Source: Muricea muricata (taxonomy: Eukaryota > Cnidaria > Anthozoa > Malacalcyonacea > Plexauridae). From it: a stretch of DNA of 64,000 bases. The position numbers were made by a program, and so were the translations under genes. Below, piece after piece: positions 37,001 to 51,200 of the stretch (position 1 is the stretch's first letter; each line of letters starts with the position of its first letter). Below the pieces are notes generated by a model, which saw nothing but the letters and a program-made list of their open reading frames with translations, searched no databases and had not been told where the DNA came from. Where the stretch lies: the NCBI GenBank assembly GCA_963855995.1, contig OY979724.1, positions 7,107,772-7,171,771 of the forward strand. The letters are read 5' to 3'.

Positions 37001-37752
37001 CACTTGTTGAAATGAGAATACTAAAACTTTCTTTCTAACTAAGAAAAATCGATCTTGCAATGATCAAAACCGCGTTCTAAGCGTTCTGGAAGCGATTTGA
37101 GCGTTAAAAAGCCGTCTAAATCGATATCGGCAACGTTTTTGAGCTTTAAATGATGTTTTAAGCACTAAACTCAACGACCTAAAAGACACCTTCTAAATAA
37201 AAATTTCTTACCTTTTCAAGACGGAAATCATGTTTTCGGTGCTCAAACTATCGAGATGAGCGAAATAATTTGATGAAATCAGAATCTTAAATTTTTCTTT
37301 CTAACTAAAAAAATACGATCATACAGTCATCAAAATCGCGTTCTAAGCGTTCTGCAAGTGATTTGAGCGGTAAAAAGCTTTCCAAATCGATAACGGCAAC
37401 GTTTTTCAAGTCGAAATGATGTTTAGAGCCCTAAACTTAACGACCTAAAAGATACCTTCTAAATAAAAATTTCTGACCTTCTCAAGACAGAAATCATATT
37501 TTCGAAGTTCCAACTATCGATATGAGCAGAATCACTTGTTGAAACGAGATTACTAAAACTTTCTTTCTAACTAAGAAAAATCGATCTTGCACTGATCAAA
37601 ATCGCGTTCTAAGCGTTCTGGAAGCGATTTGAGCGTTAAAAAGCCGTCTAAATCGATATCGGCAACGTTTTTGAGCTTTAAATGATGTTTTAAGCACTAA
37701 ACTCAACGACCTAAAAGACACCTTCTAAATAAAAATTTCTTACCTTTTCAAG
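34029..37752. repeat. Seven mixed dimers without a clean local HOR
   Basis: Dimers open at 34029, 34561, 35093, 35625, 36157, 36689 and 37221. They alternate subtypes from the left part (gcaagttattt at 34029 and 35093, EcoRI at 35625 and 36689) and from the right part (HindIII at 34561 and 37221). The dimer at 34561 starts acagaaatc instead of acggaaatc. The A unit at 36689 combines the catcttttcgg start with the EcoRI middle. The total of 3724 bp equals seven dimers, but the order is not that of the 3721-bp HOR. Confidence 0.75.
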
Positions 37753-38815
37753 ACGGAAATCATGTTTTCGGTGCTCAAACTATCGAGATGAGCGAAATAA
37801 CTTGATGAAATCAGAATCTTAAATTTTTCTTTTTAACTAAAAAAATACGATCATACAGTCATCAAAATCGCGTTCTAAGCGTTCTGCAAGTGATTTGAGC
37901 GGTAAAAAGCTGTCTAAATCGATAACGGCAACGTTTTTCAGCTCGAAATCATGTTTAGAGCACTAAACTCAACGACCTAAAAGATACCTTCTAAACCAAA
38001 ATTTCTGAGCTTCTCAAGACGGAAATCATGTTTTCGATGTTCCAACTATCGATATGAGCAGAATCACTTGTTGAAATGAGAATACTAAAACTTTCTTTCT
38101 AACTAAGAAAAATCGATCTTGCAATGATCAAAATCGCGTTCTAAGCGTTCTGGAATCGATTTGAGCGTTAAAAAGCCGTCTAAATCGATATCGGCAACGT
38201 TTTTGAGCTCTAAATGATGTTTTGAGCACTAACTTAAACGACCTAAAAGACACCTTCTGAATAAAAATTTCTTACCTTTTAAAGACGGAAATCATGTTTT
38301 CGGTGCTCAAACTATCGAGATCAGCGAAATAACTTGATGAAATGAGAATCTTAAAACTTTCTTTCTAACTAAAAAAAACGATCATACAGTCATCAAAATC
38401 GCGTTCTAAGCGTTCTGCAAGTGATTTGAGCGGTAAAAAGCTTTCCAAATCGATAACGGCAACGTTTATCAGCTCGAAATGATGTTTAGAGCACTAAACT
38501 TAACGACCTAAAAGATACCTTCTAAACCAAAATTTCTGACCTTCTCAAGACAGAAATCATGTTTTCGAAGTTCCAACTATCGATATGAGCAGAATCACTT
38601 GTTGAAACGAGATTACTAAAACTTTCTTTCTAACTAAGAAAAATCGATCTTGCACTGATCAAAATCGCGTTCTAAGCGTTCTGGAAGCGATTTGAGCGTT
38701 AAAAAGCCGTCTAAATCGATATCGGCAACGTTTTTGAGCTTTAAATGATGTTTTAAGCACTAAACTCAACGACCTAAAAGACACCTTCTAAATAAAAATT
38801 TCTTACCTTTTCAAG
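37753..38815. repeat. 2-dimer higher-order repeat, 1063 bp, copy 1
   Basis: The first dimer (37753) has aaatttttctttttaac and a B unit with ggaatcgatttg and aacttaaacg. The second (38285) has a HindIII A unit (with tttatcagctcg) and a B unit with gaagttcc, gagattac and cactgatc. The pair repeats from 38816. The match probably begins inside the preceding B unit near 37,490. Confidence 0.85.
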
Positions 38816-39879
38816 ACGGAAATCATGTTTTCGGTGCTCAAACTATCGAGATGAGCGAAATAACTTGATGAAATCAGAATCTTAAATTTTTCTTTTTAAC
38901 TAAAAAAATACGATCATACAGTCATCAAAATCGCGTTCTAAGCGTTCTGCAAGTGATTTGAGCGGTAAAAAGCTGTCTAAATCGATAACGGCAACGTTTT
39001 TCAGCTCGAAATCATGTTTAGAGCACTAAACTCAACGACCTAAAAGATACCTTCTAAACCAAAATTTCTGAGCTTCTCAAGACGGAAATCATGTTTTCGA
39101 TGTTCCAACTATCGATATGAGCAGAATCACTTGTTGAAATGAGAATACTAAAACTTTCTTTCTAACTAAGAAAAATCGATCTTGCAATGATCAAAATCGC
39201 GTTCTAAGCGTTCTGGAATCGATTTGAGCGTTAAAAAGCCGTCTAAATCGATATCGGCAACGTTTTTGAGCTCTAAATGATGTTTTGAGCACTAACTTAA
39301 ACGACCTAAAAGACACCTTCTGAATAAAAATTTCTTACCTTTTAAAGACGGAAATCATGTTTTCGGTGCTCAAACTATCGAGATCAGCGAAATAACTTGA
39401 TGAAATGAGAATCTTAAAACTTTCTTTCTAACTAAAAAAAAACGATCATACAGTCATCAAAATCGCGTTCTAAGCGTTCTGCAAGTGATTTGAGCGGTAA
39501 AAAGCTTTCCAAATCGATAACGGCAACGTTTTTCAGCTCGAAATGATGTTTAGAGCACTAAACTTAACGACCTAAAAGATACCTTCTAAACCAAAATTTC
39601 TGACCTTCTCAAGACAGAAATCATGTTTTCGAAGTTCCAACTATCGATATGAGCAGAATCACTTGTTGAAACGAGATTACTAAAACTTTCTTTCTAACTA
39701 AGAAAAATCGATCTTGCACTGATCAAAATCGCGTTCTAAGCGTTCTGGAAGCGATTTGAGCGTTAAAAAGCCGTCTAAATCGATATCGGCAACGTTTTTG
39801 AGCTTTAAATGATGTTTTAAGCACTAAACTCAACGACCTAAAAGACACCTTCTAAATAAATATTTCTTACCTTTTCAAG
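38816..39879. repeat. 2-dimer higher-order repeat, 1064 bp, copy 2
   Basis: This copy repeats 37753-38815 with dimers at 38816 and 39348. It has one extra A in the A-run of the second dimer and tttttcagctcg instead of tttatcagctcg. The end changes to taaataaatatttc just before 39880. Confidence 0.85.
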
Positions 39880-41476
39880 ACGGAAATCATGTTTTCGGTG
39901 CTCAAACTATCGAGATGAGCGAAATAACTTGATGAAATCAGAATCTTAAATTTTTCTTTCTAACTAAAAAAATACGATCATACAGTCATCAAAATCGCGT
40001 TCTAAGCGTTCTGCAAGTGATTTGAGCGGTAAAAAGCTTTCCAAATCGATAACGGCAACGTTTTTCAGCTCGAAATGATGTTTAGAGCACTAAACTTAAC
40101 GACCTAAAAGATACCTTCTAAACCAAAATTTCTGACCTTCTCAAGACAGAAATCATGTTTTCGATGTTCCAACCATCGATATGAGCAGAATCACTTGTTG
40201 AAACGAGAATACTAAAACTTTCTTTCTAACTAAGAAAAATCGATCTTGCAATGATCAAAATCACGTTCTAAGCGTTCTGGAAGCGATTTGAGCGTTAAAA
40301 AGTCGTCTATATCGATATCGGCAACGTTTTTGAGCTCTAAATGATGTTTTGAGCACTAAACTCAACGACCTAAAAGACACCTTCTAAATAAAAATTTCTT
40401 ACCTTTTCAAGACGGAAATCATCTTTTCGGTGCTCAAAACTATCGAGATGAGCGAAATAACTTGATGAAATGAGAATCTTAAAACTTTCTTTCTAACTAA
40501 AAAAAAACAATGATACGGTCATCAAAATCGTGTTCTAAAGGTTCTGCAAGTGATTTGAGCGGTAAAAAGCTGTCCAAATCGATAAGGGCAACGTTTTTCA
40601 AGTCGAAATGATGTTTAGAGCACTAAACTTAACGACCTAAAAGATACCTTCTAAACCAAAATTTCTGACCTTCTCAAGACGGAAATCATGTTTTCGATGT
40701 TATAACCATCGATATGAGCAGAGTCACTTGTTGAAATGAGAATACTAAAACTTTCTTTCTAACTAAGAAAAATCGATCTTGCAATGATCAAAATCGCGTT
40801 CTAAGCGTTCTGGAAGCGATTTGAGCGTTAAAAAGCCGTCTAAATCGATATCGGCAACGTTTTTGAGCTCTAAATGATGTTTTGAGCACTAAACTCAACG
40901 ATCTAAAAGACACCTTCTAAATAAAAATTTCTTACCTTTTCAAGACGGAAATCATCTTTTCGGTGCTCAAACTATCGAGATGAGCGAAATAACTTGATGA
41001 AATCAGAATCTTAAATTTTTCTTTTTAACTAAAAAAATACGATCATACAGTCATCAAAATCGCGTTCTAAGCGTTCTGCAAGTGATTTGAGCGGTAAAAA
41101 GCTGTCTAAATCGATAACGGCAACGTTTTTCAGCTCGAAATCATGTTTAGAGCACTAAACTCAACGACCTAAAAGATACCTTCTAAACCAAAATTTCTGA
41201 GCTTCTCAAGACGGAAATCATGTTTTCGATGTTCCAACTATCGATATGAGCAGAATCACTTGTTGAAATGAGAATACTAAAACTTTCTTTCTAACTAAGA
41301 AAAATCGATCTTGCAATGATCAAAATCGCGTTCTAAGCGTTCTGGAATCGATTTGAGCGTTAAAAAGCCGTCTAAATCGATATCGGCAACGTTTTTGAGC
41401 TCTAAATGATGTTTTGAGCACTAACTTAAACGACCTAAAAGACACCTTCTGAATAAAAATTTCTTACCTTTTAAAG
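39880..41476. repeat. 3-dimer higher-order repeat, 1597 bp, copy 1
   Basis: Dimers open at 39880 (HindIII A unit; B unit with aaaaagtcgtctatatcg), 40412 (gctcaaaactatc with one extra A, acaatgatacggtc, gatgttataacc in B, acgatctaaaag at the end) and 40945 (aaatttttctttttaac; ggaatcgatttg in B). All these marks recur 1597 bp later. The extra base over three times 532 is the inserted A. Confidence 0.92.
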
Positions 41477-43073
41477 ACGGAAATCATGTTTTCGGTGCTC
41501 AAACTATCGAGATGAGCGAAATAACTTGATGAAATCAGAATCTTAAATTTTTCTTTCTAACTAAAAAAATACGATCATACAGTCATCAAAATCGCGTTCT
41601 AAGCGTTCTGCAAGTGATTTGAGCGGTAAAAAGCTTTCCAAATCGATAACGGCAACGTTTTTCAGCTCGAAATGATGTTTAGAGCACTAAACTTAACGAC
41701 CTAAAAGATACCTTCTAAACCAAAATTTCTGACCTTCTCAAGACAGAAATCATGTTTTCGATGTTCCAACCATCGATATGAGCAGAATCACTTGTTGAAA
41801 CGAGAATACTAAAACTTTCTTTCTAACTAAGAAAAATCGATCTTGCAATGATCAAAATCACGTTCTAAGCGTTCTGGAAGCGATTTGAGCGTTAAAAAGT
41901 CGTCTATATCGATATCGGCAACGTTTTTGAGCTCTAAATGATGTTTTGAGCACTAAACTCAACGACCTAAAAGACACCTTCTAAATAAAAATTTCTTACC
42001 TTTTCAAGACGGAAATCATCTTTTCGGTGCTCAAAACTATCGAGATGAGCGAAATAACTTGATGAAATGAGAATCTTAAAACTTTCTTTCTAACTAAAAA
42101 AAAACAATGATACGGTCATCAAAATCGTGTTCTAAAGGTTCTGCAAGTGATTTGAGCGGTAAAAAGCTGTCCAAATCGATAAGGGCAACGTTTTTCAAGT
42201 CGAAATGATGTTTAGAGCACTAAACTTAACGACCTAAAAGATACCTTCTAAACCAAAATTTCTGACCTTCTCAAGACGGAAATCATGTTTTCGATGTTAT
42301 AACCATCGATATGAGCAGAGTCACTTGTTGAAATGAGAATACTAAAACTTTCTTTCTAACTAAGAAAAATCGATCTTGCAATGATCAAAATCGCGTTCTA
42401 AGCGTTCTGGAAGCGATTTGAGCGTTAAAAAGCCGTCTAAATCGATATCGGCAACGTTTTTGAGCTCTAAATGATGTTTTGAGCACTAAACTCAACGATC
42501 TAAAAGACACCTTCTAAATAAAAATTTCTTACCTTTTCAAGACGGAAATCATCTTTTCGGTGCTCAAACTATCGAGATGAGCGAAATAACTTGATGAAAT
42601 CAGAATCTTAAATTTTTCTTTTTAACTAAAAAAATACGATCATACAGTCATCAAAATCGCGTTCTAAGCGTTCTGCAAGTGATTTGAGCGGTAAAAAGCT
42701 GTCTAAATCGATAACGGCAACGTTTTTCAGCTCGAAATCATGTTTAGAGCACTAAACTCAACGACCTAAAAGATACCTTCTAAACCAAAATTTCTGAGCT
42801 TCTCAAGACGGAAATCATGTTTTCGATGTTCCAACTATCGATATGAGCAGAATCACTTGTTGAAATGAGAATACTAAAACTTTCTTTCTAACTAAGAAAA
42901 ATCGATCTTGCAATGATCAAAATCGCGTTCTAAGCGTTCTGGAATCGATTTGAGCGTTAAAAAGCCGTCTAAATCGATATCGGCAACGTTTTTGAGCTCT
43001 AAATGATGTTTTGAGCACTAACTTAAACGACCTAAAAGACACCTTCTGAATAAAAATTTCTTACCTTTTAAAG
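41477..43073. repeat. 3-dimer higher-order repeat, 1597 bp, copy 2
   Basis: Dimers at 41477, 42009 and 42542 repeat copy 1 apparently without differences in the parts compared, including the inserted A in gctcaaaactatc and acgatctaaaag. The dimer that follows (43074) belongs to another subtype with ttacaactttc. Confidence 0.92.
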
Positions 43074-44137
43074 ACGGAAATCATGTTTTCGGTGCTCAAA
43101 CTATCGAGATCAGCGAAATAACTTGATGAAATGAGAATCTTACAACTTTCTTTCTAACTAAAAAAAAACGATCATACAGTCATCAAAATCGCGTTCTAAG
43201 CGTTCTGCAAGTGATTTGAGCGGTAAAAAGCTGTCCAAATCGATAACGGCAACGTTTTTCAGCTCGAAATGATGTTTAGAGCACTAAACTTAACGACCTA
43301 AAAGATACCTTCTAAATCAAAATTTCTGACCTTCTCAAGACAGAAATCATGTTTTCGAAGTTCCAACTATCGATATGAGCAGAATCACTTGTTGAAACGA
43401 GATTACTAAAACTTTCTTTCTAACTAAGAAAAATCGATCTTGCACTGATCAAAATCGCGTTCTAAAAGTTCTGGAAGCGATTTGAGCGTTAAAAAGCCGT
43501 CTAAATCGATATCGGCAACGTTTTTGAGCTTTAAATGATGTTTTAAGCACTAAACTCAACGACCTAAAAGACACCTTCTGAATAAAAATTTCTTACCTTT
43601 TAAAGACGGAAATCATGTTTTCGGTGCTCAAACTATCGAGATCAGCGAAATAACTTGATGAAATGAGAATCTTAAAACTTTCTTTCTAACTAAAAAAAAA
43701 CGATCATACAGTCATCAAAATCGCGTTCTAAGCGTTCTGCAAGTGATTTGAGCGGTAAAAAGCTTTCCAAATCGATAACGGCAACGTTTTTCAAGTCGAA
43801 ATGATGTTTAGAGCACTAAACTTAACGACCTAAAAGATACCTTCTAAATCAAAATTTCTGACCTTCTCAAGACAGAAATCATAGTTTCGAAGTTCCAACT
43901 ATCGATATGAGCAGAATCACTTGTTGAAACGAGAATACTAAAACTTTCTTTCTAACTAAGAAAAATCGATCTTGCACTGATCAAAATCGCGTTCTAAGCG
44001 TTCTGGAAGTGATTTGAGCGTTAAAAAGCCGTCTAAATCGATATCGGCAACGTTTTTGAGCTTTAAATGATGTTTTAAGCACTAAACTCAACGACCTAAA
44101 AGACACCTTCTGAATAAAAATTTCTTACCTTTTAAAG
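43074..44137. repeat. Two bridging dimers
   Basis: The dimer at 43074 has ttacaactttc in place of taaaactttc and a B unit with gagattac, cactgatc and taaaagttctgg. The dimer at 43606 has a HindIII-type middle with ttcaagtcg and a B unit opening acagaaatcatagtttcg, a mark shared with 54773 and 55305. Confidence 0.8.
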
Positions 44138-45201
44138 ACGGAAATCATGTTTTCGGTGCTCAAACTATCGAGATCAGCGAAATAACTTGATGAAATGAGA
44201 ATCTTAAAACTTTCTTTCTAACTAAAAAAAAACGATCATACAGTCATCAAAATCGCGTTCTAAGCGTTCTGCAAGTGATTTGAGCGGTAAAAAGCTGTCT
44301 AAATCGATAACGGCAACGTTTTTCAGCTCGAAATGATGTTTAGAGCACTAAACTTAACGACCTAAAAGATACCTTCTAAATCAAAATTTCTGACCTTCTC
44401 AAGACAGAAATCATGTTTTCGAAGTTCCAACTATCGATATGAGCAGAATCACTTGTTGAAACGAGATTACTAAAACTTTCTTTCTAACTAAGAAAAATCG
44501 ATCTTGCACTGATCAAAATCGCGTTCTAAGCGTTCTGGAAGCGATTTGAGCGTTAAAAAGCCGTCTAAATCGATATCGGCAACGTTTTTGAGCTCTAAAT
44601 GATGTTTTAAGCACTAAACTCAACGACCTAAAAGACACCTTCTAAATAAAAATTTCTTACCTTTTCAAGACGGAAATCATGTTTTCGGTGCTCAAACTAT
44701 CGAGATGAGCGAAATAACTTGATGAAATCAGAATCTTAAATTTTTCTTTCTAACTAAAAAAATACGATCATACAGTCATCAAAATCGCGTTCTAAGCGTT
44801 CTGCAAGTGATTTGAGCGGTAAAAAGCTTTCCAAATCGATAACGGCAACGTTTTTCAGCTCGAAATGATGTTTAGAGCACTAAACTTAACGACCTAAAAG
44901 ATACCTTCTAAATCAAAATTTCTGACCTTCTCAAGACAGAAATCATAGTTTAGAAGTTCCAACTATCGATATGAGCAGAATCACTTGTTGAAACGAGAAT
45001 ACTAAAACTTTCTTTCTAACTAAGAAAAATCGATCTTGCACTGATCAAAATCGCGTTCTAAGCGTTCTGGAAGCGATTTGAGCGTTAAAAAGCCGTCTAA
45101 ATCGATATCGGCAACGTTTTTGAGCTTTAAATGATGTTTTAAGCACTAAACTCAACGACCTAAAAGACACCTTCTGAATAAAAATTTCTTACCTTTTAAA
45201 G
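44138..45201. repeat. 2-dimer repeat, 1064 bp, copy 1
   Basis: Dimers at 44138 (tcgagatcagcg, gctgtctaaatcg; B with gaagttcc, gagattac, cactgatc) and 44670 (HindIII type; B with catagtttagaagttcc). The first of them repeats almost exactly at 45202. Confidence 0.8.
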
Positions 45202-46265
45202 ACGGAAATCATGTTTTCGGTGCTCAAACTATCGAGATCAGCGAAATAACTTGATGAAATGAGAATCTTAAAACTTTCTTTCTAACTAAAAAAAAACGAT
45301 CATACAGTCATCAAAATCGCGTTCTAAGCGTTCTGCAAGTGATTTGAGCGGTAAAAAGCTGTCTAAATCGATAACGGCAACGTTTTTCAGCTCGAAATGA
45401 TGTTTAGAGCACTAAACTTAACGACCTAAAAGATACCTTCTAAATCAAAATTTCTGACCTTCTCAAGACAGAAATCATGTTTTCGAAGTTCCAACTATCG
45501 ATATGAGCAGAATCACTTGTTGAAACGAGATTACTAAAACTTTCTTTCTAACTAAGAAAAATCGATCTTGCACTGATCAAAATCGCGTTCTAAGCGTTCT
45601 GGAAGCGATTTGAGCGTTAAAAAGCCGTCTAAATCGATATCGGCAACGTTTTTGAGCTCTAAATGATGTTTTAAGCACTAAACTCAACGACCTAAAAGAC
45701 ACCTTCTAAATAAAAATTTCTTACCTTTTCAAGACGGAAATCATGTTTTCGGTGCTCAAACTATCGAGATGAGCGAAATAACTTGATGAAATCAGAATCT
45801 TAAATTTTTCTTTCTAACTAAAAAAATACGATCATACAGTCATCAAAATCGCGTTCTAAGCGTTCTGCAAGTGATTTGAGCGGTAAAAAGCTTTCCAAAT
45901 CGATAACGGCAACGTTTTTCAGCTCGAAATGATGTTTAGAGCACTAAACTTAACGACCTAAAAGATACCTTCTAAACCAAAATTTCTGACCTTCTCAAGA
46001 CAGAAATCATGTTTTCGATGTTCCAACCATCGATATGAGCAGAATCACTTGTTGAAACGAGAATACTAAAACTTTCTTTCTAACTAAGAAAAATCGATCT
46101 TGCAATGATCAAAATCACGTTCTAAGCGTTCTGGAAACGATTTGAGCGTTAAAAAGCCGTCTATATCGATATCGGCAACGTTTTTGAGCTCTAAATGATG
46201 TTTTGAGCACTAAACTCAACGACCTAAAAGACACCTTCTAAATAAATATTTCTTACCTTTTCAAG
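45202..46265. repeat. 2-dimer repeat, 1064 bp, copy 2 (second B unit replaced)
   Basis: Dimers at 45202 and 45734 follow 44138-44900 at an offset of 1064. The last B unit, however, has gatgttccaacc, aatcacgttc, ggaaacgatttg and gccgtctatatcg instead of catagtttagaag. The repeat thus breaks near the A/B border of the second dimer (about 45,980). The block ends with taaataaatatttc and acggaactcatg. Confidence 0.8.
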
Positions 46266-47330
46266 ACGGAACTCATGTTTTCGGTGCTCAAACTATCGAG
46301 ATGAGCGAAATAACTTGAGGAAATCAGAGTCTTAAATTTTTCTTTCTAACTAAAAAAATACGATCATACAGTCATCAAAATCGCGTTCTAAGCGTTCTGC
46401 AAGTGATTTGAGCGGTAAAAAGCTTTCCAAATCGATAACGGCAACGTTTTTCAGCTCGAAATGATGTTTAGAGCACTAAACTTAACGACCTAAAAGATAC
46501 CTTCTAAACCAAAATTTCTGACCTTCTCAAGACAGAAATCATGTTTTCGATGTTCCAACTATCGATATGAGCAGAATCACTTGTTGAAACGAGAATACTA
46601 AAACTTTCTTTCTAACTAAGAAAAATCGATCTTGCAATGATCAAAATCACGTTCTAAGCGTTCTGGAAGCGATTTGAGCGTTAAAAAGTCGTCTATATCG
46701 ATATCGGCAACGTTTTTGAGCTCTAAATGATGTTTTGAGCACTAAACTCAACGACCTAAAAGACACCTTCTAAATAAAAATTTCTTACCTTTTCAAGACG
46801 GAAATCATCTTTTCGGTGCTCAAAACTATCGAGATGAGCGAAATAACTTGATGAAATGAGAATCTTAAAACTTTCTTTCTAACTAAAAAAAAACAATGAT
46901 ACGGTCATCAAAATCGTGTTCTAAAGGTTCTGCAAGTGATTTGAGCGGTAAAAAGCTGTCCAAATCGATAAGGGCAACGTTTTTCAAGTCGAAATGATGT
47001 TTAGAGCACTAAACTTAACGACCTAAAAGATACCTTCTAAACCAAAATTTCTGACCTTCTCAAGACGGAAATCATGTTTTCGATGTTATAACCATCGATA
47101 TGAGCAGAGTCACTTGTTGAAATGAGAATACTAAAACTTTCTTTCTAACTAAGAAAAATCGATCTTGCAATGATCAAAATCGCGTTCTAAGCGTTCTGGA
47201 AGCGATTTGAGCGTTAAAAAGCCGTCTAAATCGATATCGGCAACGTTTTTGAGCTCTAAATGATGTTTTGAGCACTAAACTCAACGATCTAAAAGACACC
47301 TTCTAAATAAAAATTTCTTACCTTTTCAAG
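46266..47330. repeat. Third copy of the first two dimers of the 1597-bp HOR
   Basis: Dimers at 46266 and 46798 carry aaaaagtcgtctatatcg, gctcaaaactatc with the inserted A, acaatgatacggtc and acgatctaaaag, as at 39880/40412 and 41477/42009. Private changes are acggaactcatg, cttgaggaaatc and agagtctta at the start. The third dimer of that HOR is missing. Confidence 0.85.
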
Positions 47331-48281
47331 ACGGAAATCATCTTTTCGGTGCTCAAACTATCGAGATGAGCGAAATAACTTGATGAAATGAGAATCTTAA
47401 AACTTTCTTTCTAACTAAAAAAAAACGATCATACAGTCATCAAAATCGCGTTCTAAGCGTTCTGCAAGTGATTTGAGCGGTAAAAAGCTGTCTAAATCGA
47501 TAACGGCAACGTTTCTCAGCTCGAAATCATGTTTAGAGGTCTAAACTCAACGACCTAAAAGATACCTTCTAAACCAAAATTTCTGAGCTTCTCAAGACGG
47601 AAATCATGTTTTCGATGTTCCAACTATCGATATGAGCAGAATCACTTGTTGAAATGAGAATACTAAAACTTTCTTTCTAACTAAGAAAAATCGATCTTGC
47701 AATGATCAAAATCGCGTTCTAAGCGTTCTGGAAGCGATTTGAGCGTTAAAAAGCCGTCTAAATCGATCTCGGCAATGTTTTTGAGCTCTAAATGATGTTT
47801 TGAGCACCAAACTCAACGACCTAAAAGACACCTTCTAAATAAAAATTTCTTACCTTTTCAAGACGGAAATCATGTTTTCGGTGCTCAAACTATTGAGATG
47901 AGCGAAATAACTTGATGAAATCAGAATCTTAAAACTTTCTTTCTAACTAAAAACAAACGATTATACAGTCATCAAAATCGAATTCTAAGCGTGCTGCAAG
48001 CGATTTGAGCGTTAAAAAGCTGTCTAAATCGATAACGGCAACGTTTTTAGGCTCGAAATGATGTTTAGAGCACTAAACTCAACGACCTAAAAGATACCTT
48101 CAAAACCAAAATTTCTGACCTTCTCAAGACGGAAATCATGTTTTCGATGTTCCAACCATCGATATGAGCAGAGTCACTTGTTGAAATGAGAATACTAAAA
48201 CTTTCTTTCTAACTAAGAAAAATCGATCTTGCAATGATCAAAATCGCGTTCTAAGCGTTCTGGAAGCGATTTGAGCGTTAA
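47331..48281. repeat. Bridging dimers before the long duplicated block
   Basis: The dimer at 47331 has tttctcagc, an unusual agaggtctaaac in the A unit, and a B unit with ggcaatgttttt. The dimer at 47863 is the EcoRI type with ttaggctcg and taccttcaaaacc. Its B unit reaches gcgttaagaagcc, where the match to the second block begins. Confidence 0.8.
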
Positions 48282-51200
48282 GAAGCCGTCTAAATCGATA
48301 TCGGCAACGTTTTTGAGCTTTAAATGATGTTTTAAGCACTAAACTCAACGACCTAAAAGACACCTTCTAAATAAAAATTTCTTACCTTTTCAAGACGGAA
48401 ATCATGTTTTCGGTGCTCAAACTATCCAGATGAGCGAAATAACTTGATGAAATCAGAATCTTAAATTTTTCTTTCTAACTAAAAAAATACCATCATACAG
48501 TCATCAAAATCGCGTTCTAAGCGTTCTGCAAGTGATTTGAGCGGTAAAAAGCTTTCCAAATCGATAACGGCAACGTTTTTCAAGTCGAAATGATGTTTAG
48601 AGCACTAAACTTAACGACCTAAAAGATACCTTCTAAATCAAAATTTCTGACCTTCTCAAGACAGAAATCATATTTTCGAAGTTCCAACTATCCATATGAG
48701 CAGAATCACTTGTTGAAACGAGATTACTAAAACTTTCTTTCTAACTAAGAAAAATCGATCTTGCACTGATCAAAATCGCGTTCTAAGCGTTCTGGAAGCG
48801 ATTTGAGCGTTAAAAAGCCGTCTAAATTGATATCGGCAACGTTTTTGAGCTTTAAATGATGTTTTAAGCACTAAACTCAACGACCTAAAAGACACCTTCT
48901 AAATAAAAATTTCTTACCTTTTCAAGACGGAAATCATGTTTTCGGTGCTCAAACTATCGAGATGAGCGAAATAACTTGATGAAATCAGAATCTTAAATTT
49001 TTCTTTTTAACTAAAAAAATACGATCATACAGTCATCAAAATCGCGTTCTAAGCGTTCTGCAAGTGATTTGAGCGGTAAAAAGCTTTCCAAATCGATAAC
49101 GGCAACGTTTTTCAGCTCGAAATGATGTTTAGAGCACTAAACTTAACGACCTAAAAGATACCTTCTAAACCAAAATTTCTGACCTTCTCAAGACAGAAAT
49201 CATGTTTTCGATGTTCCAACCATCGATATGAGCAGAATCACTTGTTGAAACGAGAATACTAAAACTTTCTTTCTAACTAAGAAAAATCGATCTTGCAATG
49301 ATCAAAATCACGTTCTAAGCGTTCTGGAAGCGATTTGAGCGTTAAAAAGCCGTCTATATCGATATCGGCAACGTTTTTGAGCTCTAAATGATGTTTTGAG
49401 CACTAAACTCAACGACCTAAAAGACACCTTCTAAATAAAAATTTCTTACCTTTTCAAGACGGAAATCATCTTTTCGGTGCTCAAACTATCGAGATGAGCG
49501 AAATAACTTGATGAAATGAGAATCTTAAAACTTTCTTTCTAACTAAAAAAAACGATGATACGGTCATCAAAATCGTGTTCTAAAGGTTCTGCAAGTGATT
49601 TGAGCGGTAAAAAGCTGTCCAAATCGATAAGGGCAACGTTTTTCAAGTCGAAATGATGTTTAGAGCACTAAACTTAACGACCTAAAAGATACCTTCTAAA
49701 CCAAAATTTCTGACCTTCTCAAGACGGAAATCATGTTTTCGATGTTATAACCATCGATATGAGCAGAGTCACTTGTTGAAATGAGAATACTAAAACTTTC
49801 TTTCTAACTAAGAAAAATCGATCTTGCAATGATCAAAATCGCGTTCTAAGCGTTCTGGAAGCGATTTGAGCGTTAAAAAGCCGTCTAAATCGATATCGGC
49901 AAGGTTTTTGAGCTCTAAATGATGTTTTGAGCACTAAACTCAACGACCTAAAAGACACCTTCTAAATAAAAATTTCTTACCTTTTCAAGACGGAAATCAT
50001 CTTTTCGGTGCTCAAACTATCGAGATGAGCGAAATAACTTGATGAAATGAGAATCTTAAAACTTTCTTTCTAACTAAAAAAAAACGATCATACAGTCATC
50101 AAAATCGCGTTCTAAGCGTTCTGCAAGTGATTTGAGCGGTAAAAAGCTGTCTAAATCGATAACGGCAACGTTTCTCAGCTCGAAATCATGTTTAGAGCAC
50201 TAAACTCAACGACCTAAAAGATACCTTCTAAACCAAAATTTCTGAGCTTCTCAAGACGGAAATCATGTTTTCGATGTTCCAACTATCGATATGAGCAGAA
50301 TCACTTGTTGAAATGAGAATACTAAAACTTTCTTTCTAACTAAGAAAAATCGATCTTGCAATGATCAAAATCGCGTTCTAAGCGTTCTGGAAGCGATTTG
50401 AGCGTTAAAAAGCCGTGTAAATCGATCTCGGCAAGGTTTTTGAGCTCTAAATGATGTTTTGAGCACCAAACTCAACGACCTAAAAGACACCTTCTAAATA
50501 AAAATTTCTTACCTTTTCAAGACGGAAATCATGTTTTCGGTGCTCAAACTATTGAGATGAGCGAAATAACTTGATGAAATCAGAATCTTAAAACTTTCTT
50601 TCTAACTAAAAACAAACGATTATACAGTCATCAAAATCGAATTCTAAGTGTGCTGCAAGCGATTTGTGCGTTAAAAAGCTGTCTAAATCGATAACGGCAA
50701 CGTTTTTAGGCTCGAAATGATTTTTAGAGCACTAAACTCAACGACCTAAAAGATACCTTCTAAACCAAAATTTCTGACCTTCTCAAGACGGAAAACATGT
50801 TTTCGATGTTCCAACCATCGATATGAGCAGAGTCACTTGTTGAAATGAGAATACTAAAACTTTCTTTCTAACTAAGAAAAATCGATCTTGCAATGATTAA
50901 AATCGCGTTCAAAGCGTTCTGGAAGCGATTTGAGCGTTAAAAAGCCGTCTAAATCGATATCGGCAACGTTTTTGAGCTCTAAATGATGTTTTGAGCACTA
51001 ACTTCAACGACCTAAAAGACACCTTCTGAATAAAAATTTCTTACCTTTTAAAGACGGAAATCATGTTTTCGGTGCTCAAACTATCGAGATCAGCGAAATA
51101 ACTTGATGAAATGAGAATCTTAAAACTTTCTTTCTAACTAAAAAAAACGATCATACAGTCATCAAAGTCGCGTTCTAAGCGTTCTGCAAGTTATTTGAGC